Shown piece by piece: positions 34,974-43,146 of a DNA stretch of 58,441 bases. The position numbers and the translations under genes were made by a program. Below the pieces are notes generated by a model, which saw only the letters and a list, made by a program, of their open reading frames with translations, did not search any database and was not told the origin of the DNA. The stretch spans positions 4,873-63,313 of the forward strand of contig JAPCJR010000010.1 in NCBI GenBank assembly GCA_027886865.1, read 5' to 3'. The stretch is from Nitrososphaerota archaeon (GTDB lineage: Archaea > Thermoproteota > Nitrososphaeria > Nitrososphaerales > UBA183). Position 1 is the first letter of the stretch. The number at the start of each line of letters is the position of its first letter.

Positions 34974-35435
34974 ATGAGCAGCAAAGGTACCCCCGGTAGG
35001 TCGGGGAGGATGAGAATCAACGACGAGAACCTGCACATATCGTCGTTCGCGATCGTAAGGAGGGAGCCCGACACTTTGTTGCTGATCAAGGCCACCGACG
35101 CCCACCCTCTGTCATTCAGGAGAGGGAAGTTGCTCCTGCCCGCCACGATGCTCCAGTTCGGCGAGAAGCCGAGCCGCGCCGCGGAGAGGGTGCTCTCAAC
35201 GCAGCTCTCAGGCGCAGAAGGACTGAAGGAGAATTTTGCGGAGATGCAGTCGTACATGGGGAGTCACTGGGACATCTGCTTTGTCTACGACTTCGACGCC
35301 AAGGGAGCGCGCAGCATCACAGCCAAGCCACCGTACGCAGAGGCTTCCTTCTACCACGTAGGGTCGCTGCCCAGAGCTTCGATAGCGGAAGACCACCTGG
35401 AAGTGATTGACGGCCTCGGTTCCGGCTCAGACTGA
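34974..35435 (+). CDS. Nudix-like domain protein with degenerate motif
   Basis: 153-residue protein with the outline of a Nudix fold: RREPDTLLLIKA, then LLLPATMLQFGEKPSRAAERVLSTQL where the Nudix box would lie. The box keeps a Gly-Glu and one Glu-Arg pair but lacks the REUXEE core, so hydrolase activity is doubtful. It could be a sensor or structural domain. ATG34974 follows a TATA-like GCTTAATTC by about 32 bases. Confidence 0.55.
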   Translation: MSSKGTPGRSGRMRINDENLHISSFAIVRREPDTLLLIKATDAHPLSFRRGKLLLPATMLQFGEKPSRAAERVLSTQLSGAEGLKENFAEMQSYMGSHWDICFVYDFDAKGARSITAKPPYAEASFYHVGSLPRASIAEDHLEVIDGLGSGSD

Positions 35436-35456
35436 CGGGAATCTGATGCGAGCTGG

Positions 35457-35966
35457 TCACTGCATTGCGTATTTCTTCTTCAGTCTTTCCGTAGCCGAAT
35501 GATTGATCAGAGGACCGCTGGAAAGGGAAGTGTTGCTCACCACGGCGATGCTCTTGTCGTCGAGCTCGATCCAGGCGTTCCTGAGCGCGACCCTCACCAC
35601 GATTCCCTTGACGCCGCTATACTCTATGCGGTCGCCGATGCGGAGGACGCCGTCGTTTATCATGAGAATCCCCGATATGACGTTCGAGAGGGTGGCCTGA
35701 AGCGCAAGCGACAGGGCCAGTCCGGCTATCCCCGAGATGGTCAGGGCAGTGAACTCCGAAGCAAGGCCAGTGAATGTCAGGATACCTGAGACCGTCGCAA
35801 TCAGCGCGATTATCCGCATCCCCTCCCTTATGTCCCGGAGGACGGTCGGTCCGACGCCCGCTCTCTTCGCGGCTTGTCTGATCAGTATGCTCAGGAGCTC
35901 TATGGATGTTACCGCCACTAAGGCGATGGTGACTGAACCGATGAAGAGAGAGAGGTCGGACATCAT
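35457..35966 (-). CDS. Small MscS-family mechanosensitive channel
   Basis: 169-residue membrane protein with three predicted spans (FIGSVTIALVAVTSI, IIALIATVSGILTF, and a Gly/Ala-rich pore helix ALTISGIAGLALSLALQATL). The MscS beta domain follows (GILMINDGVLRIGDRIEYSG). It lacks most of the C-terminal cytoplasmic cage of E. coli MscS. The start overlaps the stop of a small upstream gene (ATGA type), so both are probably translated together. Confidence 0.85.
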   Translation of the reverse strand: MMSDLSLFIGSVTIALVAVTSIELLSILIRQAAKRAGVGPTVLRDIREGMRIIALIATVSGILTFTGLASEFTALTISGIAGLALSLALQATLSNVISGILMINDGVLRIGDRIEYSGVKGIVVRVALRNAWIELDDKSIAVVSNTSLSSGPLINHSATERLKKKYAMQ

Positions 35967-36178
35967 CGGCCGGTCACCGGTGCCACCACGACGACGTACG
36001 AGAAGTCCTGACCGTTCGAGCAGGTGCCCTGGATCGACAAATTGTAGACGCCCCCAGTCACCAGAGTCGTTTGCCCCGTTAATAGCTCGACCCGGAAGAC
36101 TGTGGTTCCGGGCGGTGCGGGCGTGGATGAGGTCACCCGGGCGAAATCCACCATCTGGTTGTAGTCCGACGAAATCAC
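35963..36178 (-). CDS. Small protein upstream of the MscS channel, unknown function
   Basis: 71-residue frame from GTG36178, preceded by a purine-rich GAGGAG and by a TATA-like GAAATTTATGC about 35 bases upstream. The protein is rich in Thr, Val and Ser (TGQTTLVTGGVYNLSIQG) and looks like a small beta-sheet domain. It overlaps the MscS gene by four bases, which supports a real gene. No family is recognised. Confidence 0.5.
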   Translation of the reverse strand: MISSDYNQMVDFARVTSSTPAPPGTTVFRVELLTGQTTLVTGGVYNLSIQGTCSNGQDFSYVVVVAPVTGR

Positions 36179-36271
36179 CTCCTCAAACTCCGAACTGGTC
36201 CAGAAGGTGCATAAATTTCAACTCATGTCGCTAAGTATATGCTTAAATTCTGATTCCGCGTCGCTGAGACC

Positions 36272-36394
36272 ATGACTATCGACGACAAGGTCCGATACGG
36301 AATGCTGGCGTTGGGCGGAGCGACTCTGGTGATGACAGCGATGGGTCTGCACATCAACCCTCTAACTGTCCTCGGCAGCTCCTGCGAACTGTAA
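36272..36394 (+). CDS. Small single-span membrane protein (40 residues)
   Basis: ATG36272 opens a 40-residue frame: a short charged N-terminus (TIDDKVRYG), one hydrophobic segment (MLALGGATLVMTAMGL) and a Cys near the end. A TATA-like CTTAAATTC lies about 26 bases upstream, fitting a leaderless transcript. The stop codon directly abuts the stop of the convergent regulator gene. Function unknown. Confidence 0.6.
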   Translation: MTIDDKVRYGMLALGGATLVMTAMGLHINPLTVLGSSCEL

Positions 36395-37579
36395 TCACGC
36401 TGGGTTCCGGGTTCCCCCGGAACTTTCCCTAATTTTCATTATCAGGCTCTGGAATCTCATCAATATCTCCTGCGAATCGAACTTCCAGACACGCTCTGCG
36501 TCATCGAAGAGCTGGTAGGTCATAGTAAACCCGACGGAGTTCCTCTGGTCCACGATGTGATAAGTCGCCCTATCCCCGAAGCCGGAGATCGCTGCCTTCA
36601 GGAACGTGAAGCCGTCGTTCACCATCTCGACTGGAAACGCAAACTGTGCGTAGTAGTCCACGCCGGCCGCCTCGCTCCAGATGAACGGAATCTTATTCAT
36701 CTCAGACATGAGGTTCACGCGCTCCGCATCGCTGACTCCCTTGACAAGGATCGGGACCACGACATACCTGTGCTGTCTGTGATGCGTCTTCTCAGATATG
36801 GGGTCGTAGCTCGTCCCCATCCATCGGAGGGTGTATCCGCTTATCATCCTCCTTTCTTGAACATGACGGATCCAGTGCCAAGCCAAAGTCTTGTAGTTGA
36901 TGTCGATCTCGTCGCTCGCCTTGATCGCCTCACGGATCTCACTCAGCGACCGAGTCGAATCCGCTTGGAGCTCCTTCATGATGAGCAGGTCGACCTTGTC
37001 CACAGAGAACGGTTCAAAGCCGCCGTCGTGGTCTGCCTTGCCATGCTCGACCGGCTTGTCCCAGTCGAACTCCCAGACGCCGTGCTCGAAGTTGTAGTAC
37101 TCCGCCCGCATCGGGGCGTTCCTGAACCAATCGAAATTGTAGAACTGCACTGAGCTGAATATGCCCAGCTCCTCGAGGCGCTTCATCAATTCGATGAATT
37201 GATCTTTGAACTCCTTGGGAATGGTCGCATGGAGCATGTAGGTCCCCTCGGGCATGAGGGATGCGAAGCTTGTGAGATAGCACAGCTTGTTCATTGCCAT
37301 GAACACCTCTTTCGCGTAGGAGTTGTAGGCCTCTCCCACCCTGACCGTCATGATGATTCGCTTGAGTCCCATGCCTTCGAAGTTCAACCTTGCCTGAAGC
37401 GCGAACCCCTTCCCAAGAATTTTTTCCTTGTACCTGTACCTAATCGTTTCCTTGTACTGGCCCGAAACCCTCGCTATACGGTCTATGTCAGGACCCATCT
37501 TCATGATGAGTTTTGCCAGCTGAGCCATCTCGGGAACCGGAGGGCTCCCGGAGACCTTTCCGGTAGGCTCATTTACCAT
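36395..37579 (-). CDS. Lrp/AsnC-like winged-helix transcriptional regulator with two HTH regions
   Basis: 394-residue protein with an N-terminal helix-turn-helix (AKLIMKMGPDIDRIARVSG then ETIRYRYKEKILG) and a second one in the middle (LLIMKELQADSTRSLSEIREAI). Regions resembling Lrp ligand-binding domains follow each HTH. It is probably a DNA-binding regulator; target genes are unknown. ATG37579 lies about 31 bases after a TATA-like CTTAAATAC. It is divergent from the acetyltransferase gene. Confidence 0.75.
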   Translation of the reverse strand: MVNEPTGKVSGSPPVPEMAQLAKLIMKMGPDIDRIARVSGQYKETIRYRYKEKILGKGFALQARLNFEGMGLKRIIMTVRVGEAYNSYAKEVFMAMNKLCYLTSFASLMPEGTYMLHATIPKEFKDQFIELMKRLEELGIFSSVQFYNFDWFRNAPMRAEYYNFEHGVWEFDWDKPVEHGKADHDGGFEPFSVDKVDLLIMKELQADSTRSLSEIREAIKASDEIDINYKTLAWHWIRHVQERRMISGYTLRWMGTSYDPISEKTHHRQHRYVVVPILVKGVSDAERVNLMSEMNKIPFIWSEAAGVDYYAQFAFPVEMVNDGFTFLKAAISGFGDRATYHIVDQRNSVGFTMTYQLFDDAERVWKFDSQEILMRFQSLIMKIRESSGGTRNPA

Positions 37580-37644
37580 TAAGCTTGTCTCTCTATAACT
37601 GATTGTATTTAAGATTGCGAAAAAGCTAGATTTCTACGTAAGGA

Positions 37645-37683
37645 GGGGTCTGAAACTGTCCTGCAAACCCCTGTTTCGGCCCC
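37645..37683. other. Imperfect inverted repeat between divergent genes
   Basis: GGGG-TCT-GAAAC and GTTTC-GG-CCCC flank a 16-base loop. The arms match except for a small internal loop. The repeat lies between the Lrp-like gene and the acyltransferase promoter, outside both predicted transcripts. It may be a regulator binding site or a small RNA hairpin; no direct evidence favours either. Confidence 0.3.
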
Positions 37684-37735
37684 TTGCCGCGCATATCACA
37701 GTTTATCTAGGCGCTCCCACTCAACCCGGCTGAGA

Positions 37736-38230
37736 TTGGCCAATCAGAAGCCCGTGAATTTCGTTGCGGCGGACGCGAAGCTAGGCAAGAACGTCAAAAT
37801 TTGGCACTTTGCATATGTGGGAAACGGAACCGTAATCGGAGACAACGTGATGATAGGCTCTCTGACCCACGTCGACTACAACGTGAAGATCGGAGACAAC
37901 ACGAGGATTGAGGGCTCGGTCTACATCCCGCCGCTCACGAGGGTAGGCAAGAATGTCTTCATAGGACCCGCCGCCGTGTTGACCAACGACCCGTACCCGA
38001 TGGGCAAGAAGATGGTCGGGGTGACGATAGAGGACGGAGCCATAATATGCGGGGGAGCGGTAATCAAGGCGGGTGTGACGGTTGGGAAGAGGAGTGTCGT
38101 CGCGATGGGAGCCGTCGTGACGAAGGACGTGCCAGCTGGAGTCGTCGTGATGGGGGTGCCCGCAAGGAAGGCCTACACGCGCAAGGAGTACGACGCCAAG
38201 AAGCTCAAGTGGGAGTCCTCTTCCGCCTAG
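37736..38230 (+). CDS. Hexapeptide-repeat acyltransferase, WbbJ/WlbB-like
   Basis: 164-residue left-handed beta-helix protein. Hexapeptide repeats are visible from VGNGTVIGDNVMIGSLTHV through GAIICGGAVIKAGVTVGKRS to GVPAR. Proteins of this type N- or O-acetylate nucleotide sugars for surface polysaccharides. The start is TTG37736, about 30 bases after a TATA-like AGTTTATCTA. The 3' end overlaps a small convergent membrane-protein gene. Confidence 0.88.
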   Translation: MANQKPVNFVAADAKLGKNVKIWHFAYVGNGTVIGDNVMIGSLTHVDYNVKIGDNTRIEGSVYIPPLTRVGKNVFIGPAAVLTNDPYPMGKKMVGVTIEDGAIICGGAVIKAGVTVGKRSVVAMGAVVTKDVPAGVVVMGVPARKAYTRKEYDAKKLKWESSSA

Positions 38231-38441
38231 AGTAGAGCGCGTCCAGAGCGAACATTACTCCCACCCACAGGCCTCCAAGGCCCGCCGTGAGGACCACCTT
38301 CAGAACGGAGGAGGGCACCGGGCTGTGTATCGGGGGTCCGAGGGGCCTGATCACCACGATGAAGACGTAGCTCTCGACCAGTATCAGCAACCAAGCGATG
38401 GTGACGATCAGTATCAGGCCGTAGATGTTCTTGCCTATCAA
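38205..38441 (-). CDS. Small membrane protein with two spans, unknown function
   Basis: 78-residue protein with two hydrophobic segments (IYGLILIVTIAWLLILVESY and VVLTAGLGGLWVGVMFALDA) and a basic tail. TTG38441 overlaps the stop of the GT4-type transferase gene (TTGA), so it is probably in the same operon and may help that enzyme. No family is recognised. Confidence 0.6.
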   Translation of the reverse strand: MIGKNIYGLILIVTIAWLLILVESYVFIVVIRPLGPPIHSPVPSSVLKVVLTAGLGGLWVGVMFALDALYSRRKRTPT

Positions 38442-39472
38442 GTGAACCAGGTCAACGCTGAGGTGAGGATAGAGAGGGCGCAGGCGAAGACCGTCAGCGT
38501 GAGGATGCTTTGCACGATCTCCTTCTCGGTCATCGGAGAGCCGAGCAGGACCATCCTGACTATGGTCGTGGGCGCCTTCGCTCCCTCGGCAGCGTGAAGT
38601 TTGCCGTCGTCACCCAGGTAGGTAGGCCTAGCGAGCATCTGCTTGTGTTCTACGAAGCCCCTCATGCTCGAGAGGATGTAGTATGAGTTTAGGACGGCCG
38701 GGATCAGCGCGACGAGCGCGGCGATTTCTACCCCTCCCATGATTGCAAGGGCGGCGAAGAGCGCCCCAAACGTCAGACTGCCGCTGTCACCGTCGAACGC
38801 CTTGGACGGATACCTGTTGTAGACGTAGAAGCACACGGCGGTCGCAGCGAGGGGGAGCGCGGCTGCCAACCGCGTGTAGTTGAACGTCGCTGAAGCGACG
38901 GCCTCCATCGTGATGCCTGCTATCAGCGCTATCGACGCGATGACCGTGAACCCCGCTATCTCCCCGTTGAAGGCGTCGAGCATGTTGAACGCGTTCGCTG
39001 ACACGGGCATCGCGACCACGATCAGGATGGCGAAGATGATGAAGTGGGTTCCCGTCGTGCCGAAGAGGGGGAAGGCAAGGGACGCCGTGTAGAGCGAGTG
39101 ATGAACGAGTTCCTCCAGTAGAAGAGGGGCAGCTGCGACGGTCAGCAGCGCCGGCTTGACTATTCCGCCGAGCCCCCGGAGGTCGTCGTAGAGCCCGATG
39201 AGGCCTGCGATGAGGGTCACTTCGATGGCGACCAACGGAATCGTCGACGCGTTGACCAGGTAGATCGCGGCTTCCCCCGCGACTATCGCCGCGATGAGGA
39301 GGGGGCCCGCGGGTGTCGGGACCTTCGTCTGCTGGGGCTTGTGAACGTCGGTCGCCAGCCTCCCCTTAGAACGGAGGAAGTTGAGGTATCTCGGCATCAA
39401 CGCAAATACGACGATGCAAGGGAGTGCGAACGCGAGGACAAGCCGGAGCAGGTCGCTTGCTGTTGGCAGCAA
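38438..39472 (-). CDS. GlcNAc-1-phosphate transferase family protein (GT4; MraY/AglH-like)
   Basis: 344-residue polytopic membrane enzyme that moves a sugar-1-phosphate from a UDP-sugar to a polyprenyl phosphate, the first step of N-glycan or polysaccharide synthesis. Signature segments are GLYDDLRGL, FNMLDAFNGEIAG and AFDGDSGSLTFGALFA with the metal-binding Asp residues. About ten membrane spans are predicted. TTG39472 lies near a TATA-like GCTTTAAAG. It is followed by a small membrane-protein gene and fits with the acetyltransferase next door. Confidence 0.88.
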   Translation of the reverse strand: MLPTASDLLRLVLAFALPCIVVFALMPRYLNFLRSKGRLATDVHKPQQTKVPTPAGPLLIAAIVAGEAAIYLVNASTIPLVAIEVTLIAGLIGLYDDLRGLGGIVKPALLTVAAAPLLLEELVHHSLYTASLAFPLFGTTGTHFIIFAILIVVAMPVSANAFNMLDAFNGEIAGFTVIASIALIAGITMEAVASATFNYTRLAAALPLAATAVCFYVYNRYPSKAFDGDSGSLTFGALFAALAIMGGVEIAALVALIPAVLNSYYILSSMRGFVEHKQMLARPTYLGDDGKLHAAEGAKAPTTIVRMVLLGSPMTEKEIVQSILTLTVFACALSILTSALTWFT

Positions 39473-39540
39473 TTTCTTCTATCTCGGCCCCGGGCCTCGA
39501 CTTTAAAGCATTCCAGAAGCTGGTGACGTTCCGAGACGCA

Positions 39541-40542
39541 TCAAGCTTCGGGGCCCGTGCCGACCCCTTCCGCGGCCGTGTCGAACCCCGCTTTCGTTCC
39601 GGGCTCGCCATGCTGCCACGGTCTCCCCGAGTAGTAGAGGTCGGCGTGTACCATCGAATGGAGTAGCGCGTCGTCGAACTGCCTTGCTACGGGGAAGTAT
39701 TCTGCACCCTTGAATGATTCTGGCATCCAGATCTCGCCGCGTTCGGGATGAAACTCTCCGGGGGAACCAGGCGGAAGGTCAGCGAATATGACCCGCAGCT
39801 TGGGGAGCGGCTTGACGAACCTGTCATTCAGGTCGTCAAAATGGAAGTTCAGCAACGTCTCATCGATGCGCAACCTCCCGTCGAGGCCCTGCGCTGACCA
39901 GGTGGCACCCTCATAGACCACCGTCGCGCCGATTGCGAGCACGAAGGCGAATTCGTGGACCCTCCAGTTGTACAGCAGGGTCGGGACGAAGATGGATTGG
40001 AGGAACACGACGAACCAGACCGTCGTCAGGATGATCGTCGCGTAGATCACGGCGAAAGACGACCTCCAGTAGCTGCTCATCCTGCCCAACTTGCGGGTGT
40101 CTTGCCTCCACAACCGCAGGAGCCCGAAGAAGGAGAGGGCGAAGATTATCCCCTGTCCGGCAATCGCCACAGCCGAAGAGCCGGCGCCGACGACCCCCGT
40201 TTCGTCGTAGAATCTGTCCCAAAGAATCCCCGCCACTATCCCTATCACCAGGCTCGTCGCCGCGAAGTAGGCGGAGAGCTTGAGTCTCTGCGAGACGGGT
40301 GTCCCGAAGAGGACCGGCGCGAAGAGCACGACCAGACCCAGGAGGCCCCCGATCGTCCACGGGGTGTCGAAGACGACCACGGAGAGTATCGACCTGAGCG
40401 GGTTCGCGTTGACATCCGAGAGGACCCTGTCCGGACCGAAGGGCACGGTCGCGACGTTGAGCGCCGACAACGCCGCAAAGGCCGCTATGACCCAGAATAT
40501 CCCAGATGCGCGGAGGTCCGGAACGTATCTGTTGAGGTCCAA
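39541..40542 (-). CDS. Polytopic membrane protein, unknown family
   Basis: 333-residue protein with about six membrane spans in the first 210 residues (IFWVIAAFAALSALNVA, IGGLLGLVVLFAPVLF and others) and a soluble C-terminal part. The latter contains VIFADLPPGSPGEFHPERG and the His-rich stretch HSMVHADLYYSG near residue 300, which could bind a metal. No family was recognised. TTG40542 is the apparent start, with a weak TATA-like AGATAACC about 48 bases upstream. Confidence 0.65.
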   Translation of the reverse strand: MDLNRYVPDLRASGIFWVIAAFAALSALNVATVPFGPDRVLSDVNANPLRSILSVVVFDTPWTIGGLLGLVVLFAPVLFGTPVSQRLKLSAYFAATSLVIGIVAGILWDRFYDETGVVGAGSSAVAIAGQGIIFALSFFGLLRLWRQDTRKLGRMSSYWRSSFAVIYATIILTTVWFVVFLQSIFVPTLLYNWRVHEFAFVLAIGATVVYEGATWSAQGLDGRLRIDETLLNFHFDDLNDRFVKPLPKLRVIFADLPPGSPGEFHPERGEIWMPESFKGAEYFPVARQFDDALLHSMVHADLYYSGRPWQHGEPGTKAGFDTAAEGVGTGPEA

Positions 40543-40686
40543 GGGGTCGAGCCGCTCGGGGCGGTCTGTCCCCGGAACTCATTTGAGGTTATCTAGTCTT
40601 ACTCGTGAAGGGTTCCGTTGCTGTGATGCGACAGAACCGTCAACCATTAAATATATGAAGGGGACGGGTATGCCGATTAGTTTCCG

Positions 40687-40980
40687 ATGAACATCAAGGA
40701 TCTCCGCGACGGAATGCGCACTGTAGAGGTCGAGGGCGAGATAGTGGACGTCTCCTCTCCAAGGGAAGTTACTTTGAGGACGGGCGGTCAGGCGAGGGTT
40801 GCCGACGCGACGCTCAGAGACGAGAGCGGGACGATCAAGCTCTCCCTTTGGGATGCCCAGATCGATGCCGTCAGCAAGGGCGTGAAGGTCAAGGTTTCCA
40901 ACGGCTACATCAACACGTTCAGGGGCGAAAGGCAGTTGAACGTGGGCCGTTACGGCAAGCTTGAGTTAATCGAGAGCTAG
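40687..40980 (+). CDS. OB-fold single-stranded nucleic-acid-binding protein, RPA-like
   Basis: 97-residue single OB-fold protein. The pattern VEVEGEIVDVSSPREVTLRTG, then DESGTIKLSLWDAQ and KVSNGYINTFRGERQLNVG matches archaeal RPA/SSB-type OB domains. It probably binds ssDNA. ATG40687 follows a strong TATA-like ATTAAATATATG by about 36 bases. Confidence 0.85.
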   Translation: MNIKDLRDGMRTVEVEGEIVDVSSPREVTLRTGGQARVADATLRDESGTIKLSLWDAQIDAVSKGVKVKVSNGYINTFRGERQLNVGRYGKLELIES

Positions 40981-41041
40981 GCTCCAAAAGCCCATCTCCG
41001 GAAGCGGACCGATAGACGTATCTCCTTCCAGCGGACATTGC

Positions 41042-41563
41042 GTGGATGGTTTGGGCAGGACCGGGCGTGCATACCGCAGGGTAAGGGCCTCTTTCACCGA
41101 CAAGCCTTCGAACTTTGGATGGATAATCGAGGGTAAGCTCGCAGCCTCCGGCCTCCCCTCCTCTGCCGCGCAGGTCCGCTGGTTGAAGGAGCACGGCGTC
41201 AACTCGATTCTTACGCTCACAGAAGACCCGCTCCCCCGGAAGTTCCTGGATGGGTCTGGCGTTGCCTCTCTTCACGTCCAGATGTCCGACCACGAACCGC
41301 CGTCCCAGGAGTCACTTTCGAAGGCCGTCCGGCACATCGAGGGTGAAATCAGGAAGGGCAACTCTGTGGTAGTCCATTGCCTCGCCGGGCAGGGAAGGAC
41401 GGGAAGCGTCGTTGCGGCTTACATGATAGAGTATCAGGGAAAGGGCGTGGACGAGGAAATATCTCAACTCAGGAGTGCGAGGCCAGGGTCCATAGAGCGG
41501 TCACAGGAGCCTGCGGTGCGCGAGTACGCGAAGAAGGTCAAAGAAGCGAAGAGACAGCAGTGA
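41042..41563 (+). CDS. Dual-specificity protein phosphatase
   Basis: 173-residue cysteine phosphatase. The CX5R active-site loop is HCLAGQGRTGSVVA, and the upstream acid loop is likely in MSDHEPPS. The N-terminal part (FGWIIEGKLAASGLP) is typical of archaeal and eukaryotic dual-specificity phosphatases. The start used is GTG41042. The end overlaps the convergent LysE-family gene by 26 bases. The target protein is not known. Confidence 0.88.
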   Translation: MDGLGRTGRAYRRVRASFTDKPSNFGWIIEGKLAASGLPSSAAQVRWLKEHGVNSILTLTEDPLPRKFLDGSGVASLHVQMSDHEPPSQESLSKAVRHIEGEIRKGNSVVVHCLAGQGRTGSVVAAYMIEYQGKGVDEEISQLRSARPGSIERSQEPAVREYAKKVKEAKRQQ

Positions 41564-42131
41564 AGAGGAACCACACACCGAAGGCAACGAGAATCGCTCC
41601 TGAGGCGTAGACCAGATAGGGGTATACTTCGCGGTATCTGTTTATCCCTGTACGAAGAAGCGTCGAGTAGAGGAGCGTCCATACCATTATCCCGGTGAAG
41701 AACCCGAAGATGATGCTCAGCCCGAAGGTCGATATCATCCCGATCCCGACAGCTATCCACCAGGCGAGCTGGAATGGATTAGAGAGCCCTATGGTCAACC
41801 CCAGGACGTACGGCGTCCCCGCCTTCTTCTCCTGCCGCGGCTCGCCCCCTGCGTCCCTGAGCGTCGTATAGGCGAGGTATAGCATGAAGCATCCGCCAAG
41901 GACGAACAGCAGGTCCCTCACCTCTCCGGACGCGATCAAGGCCGTGAGCCCGAAGTAGGTCAACAGAAAGAAGATCGCGTCTGCGGTGGTGGCGCCCAGA
42001 AGCGTCGACCACCCGGCGAACCATGACTTTGTGACCTGATACGCCGCAGCTGCGTTCACGGGCCCCGGGGGCGCCGCGATGGAGATGCCCAGGCCGACCC
42101 CGCTCAAGAAGACCTGCCAGCTCTCCAGCAA
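41538..42131 (-). CDS. LysE/RhtB-family amino acid exporter
   Basis: 197-residue membrane protein with six predicted spans. The family signature is seen early as GLGISIAAPPGPVNAAAA. Such proteins export lysine, homoserine or other amino acids. TTG42131 lies about 25 bases from a minus-strand TATA-like GGTTATACTC, so it is leaderless. It is divergent from the fluoride channel gene. Confidence 0.85.
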   Translation of the reverse strand: MLESWQVFLSGVGLGISIAAPPGPVNAAAAYQVTKSWFAGWSTLLGATTADAIFFLLTYFGLTALIASGEVRDLLFVLGGCFMLYLAYTTLRDAGGEPRQEKKAGTPYVLGLTIGLSNPFQLAWWIAVGIGMISTFGLSIIFGFFTGIMVWTLLYSTLLRTGINRYREVYPYLVYASGAILVAFGVWFLFTAVSSLL

Positions 42132-42210
42132 TGGCTTCTCGATAGCTGGCGTGAGTATAACCTTTGGCTGACCAGAAAGACTTAAGAAATATCCGCGGGT
42201 ACTGGCATTA

Positions 42211-42290
42211 CACGGCGGTGAAGCTCGCCATAACCGCTCGCAGCAAGATGTGAGCCAATAGCTTCTGCCAAAACAAAACCAGCGAGCGGT
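42211..42290 (+). promoter_or_regulatory. Candidate fluoride (crcB) riboswitch
   Basis: The leader of crcB begins, 26 bases after a TATA-like CTTAAGAAATA (42181), with a segment matching the fluoride aptamer layout: GGCGGTGAAGCTCGCC, then ATAACCGCTCGCAGC, then GATGTGAGCC (42214-42256). GCTC can pair with GAGC to close the aptamer. ACCGCTCGC (42233-42241), part of the aptamer core, is perfectly complementary to GCGAGCGGT (42282-42290), which lies 6 bases before the crcB start. The two pairings exclude each other, as expected of a switch. The match to the aptamer consensus is imperfect. Confidence 0.7.
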
Positions 42291-42296
42291 AAAAAT

Positions 42297-42677
42297 TTGA
42301 AATGGGACATAGTGTATCTGATAATCGGAGCGGTGGCGGGGGTATTGATCCGCTACGAAATAACGGGCGACTCGCTCTTCTTCGGCAGCGTACCGGTCTC
42401 GGTTCTCATAGTCAACATCACTGGGAGTTTCATCCTCGGCCTAAGCTCGACCGCTGTCTCGAGCTTCGGGCTCGACCAGAGGTATACCCTCCTGGTAGGT
42501 ATCGGTTTCTGCGGCACGCTCACGACGATGTCCACCTTCGCGCTTGAGACCGTGAACCTGTTGAGCGTAGGAAAGCTATTAATCGCGGCCGCCGACATCA
42601 CCCTCAATGTCGGTGCATCGCTTCTTGCGATCGTCGCCGGGAGGGCGATCATACTCGCTCTCGTCGGAACCGTCTAG
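42297..42677 (+). CDS. crcB: Fluoride ion channel CrcB/FluC
   Basis: 126-residue four-span fluoride exporter. Family motifs are GVLIRYEI, VNITGSFILGLSS and GFCGTLTTMSTFALE, with the pore Asn and the TTMST segment that lines the channel. TTG42297 is the in-frame start. It follows a candidate fluoride riboswitch and is followed 11 bases later by a DUF190 gene, a common partner. Confidence 0.93.
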   Translation: MKWDIVYLIIGAVAGVLIRYEITGDSLFFGSVPVSVLIVNITGSFILGLSSTAVSSFGLDQRYTLLVGIGFCGTLTTMSTFALETVNLLSVGKLLIAAADITLNVGASLLAIVAGRAIILALVGTV

Positions 42678-42688
42678 GTCGGAGAGCT

Positions 42689-43018
42689 ATGCCAGCTGAC
42701 GAGGTTGCTACCAAGAGGCTGCTAAAGCTCACGGTCCGGGTCAGGGCCCGGGACGAGCACGAAGGGAAGCCCATAGCGGACCTCTTGTTCTCCCTCTTCA
42801 AGGCACACGGGATATCGGGAGCCACGGTCCTGCAGGGGGTCAGGGGTTACGGCAAGCATGGCTCGTCGCGAGCAGACATCCTCGGGCTCTCCATCAATCT
42901 ACCGCTCATAATCGAGACTGTCGACGCAGAGGAGAAGTTGCGCCCGCTCCTCGCCGAGGTAAAGAGCATAGTCGGCGCCAATGGCCTGACTACAATCGAA
43001 GCTGTCGGCGCGCTCTGA
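42689..43018 (+). CDS. DUF190 family protein
   Basis: 109-residue protein of the DUF190 family, which is often encoded next to CrcB and has a PII-like ferredoxin-type fold. Typical segments are HGISGATVLQGVRGYGKHG and LPLIIETVDAEEKL. Its role in fluoride resistance is not settled. ATG42689 follows the crcB stop in the same operon. Confidence 0.9.
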   Translation: MPADEVATKRLLKLTVRVRARDEHEGKPIADLLFSLFKAHGISGATVLQGVRGYGKHGSSRADILGLSINLPLIIETVDAEEKLRPLLAEVKSIVGANGLTTIEAVGAL

Positions 43019-43146
43019 AGCGCCACTCTCAGGCAGGTCAACCGCAGCCGACCGACTCACAGACATTTCGCAACTTTCCATCAATAAGCATAAAATCTCT
43101 GGCTATGGTTCCGAATGCCGCACGATTACATGACAGGAACTCCCAG

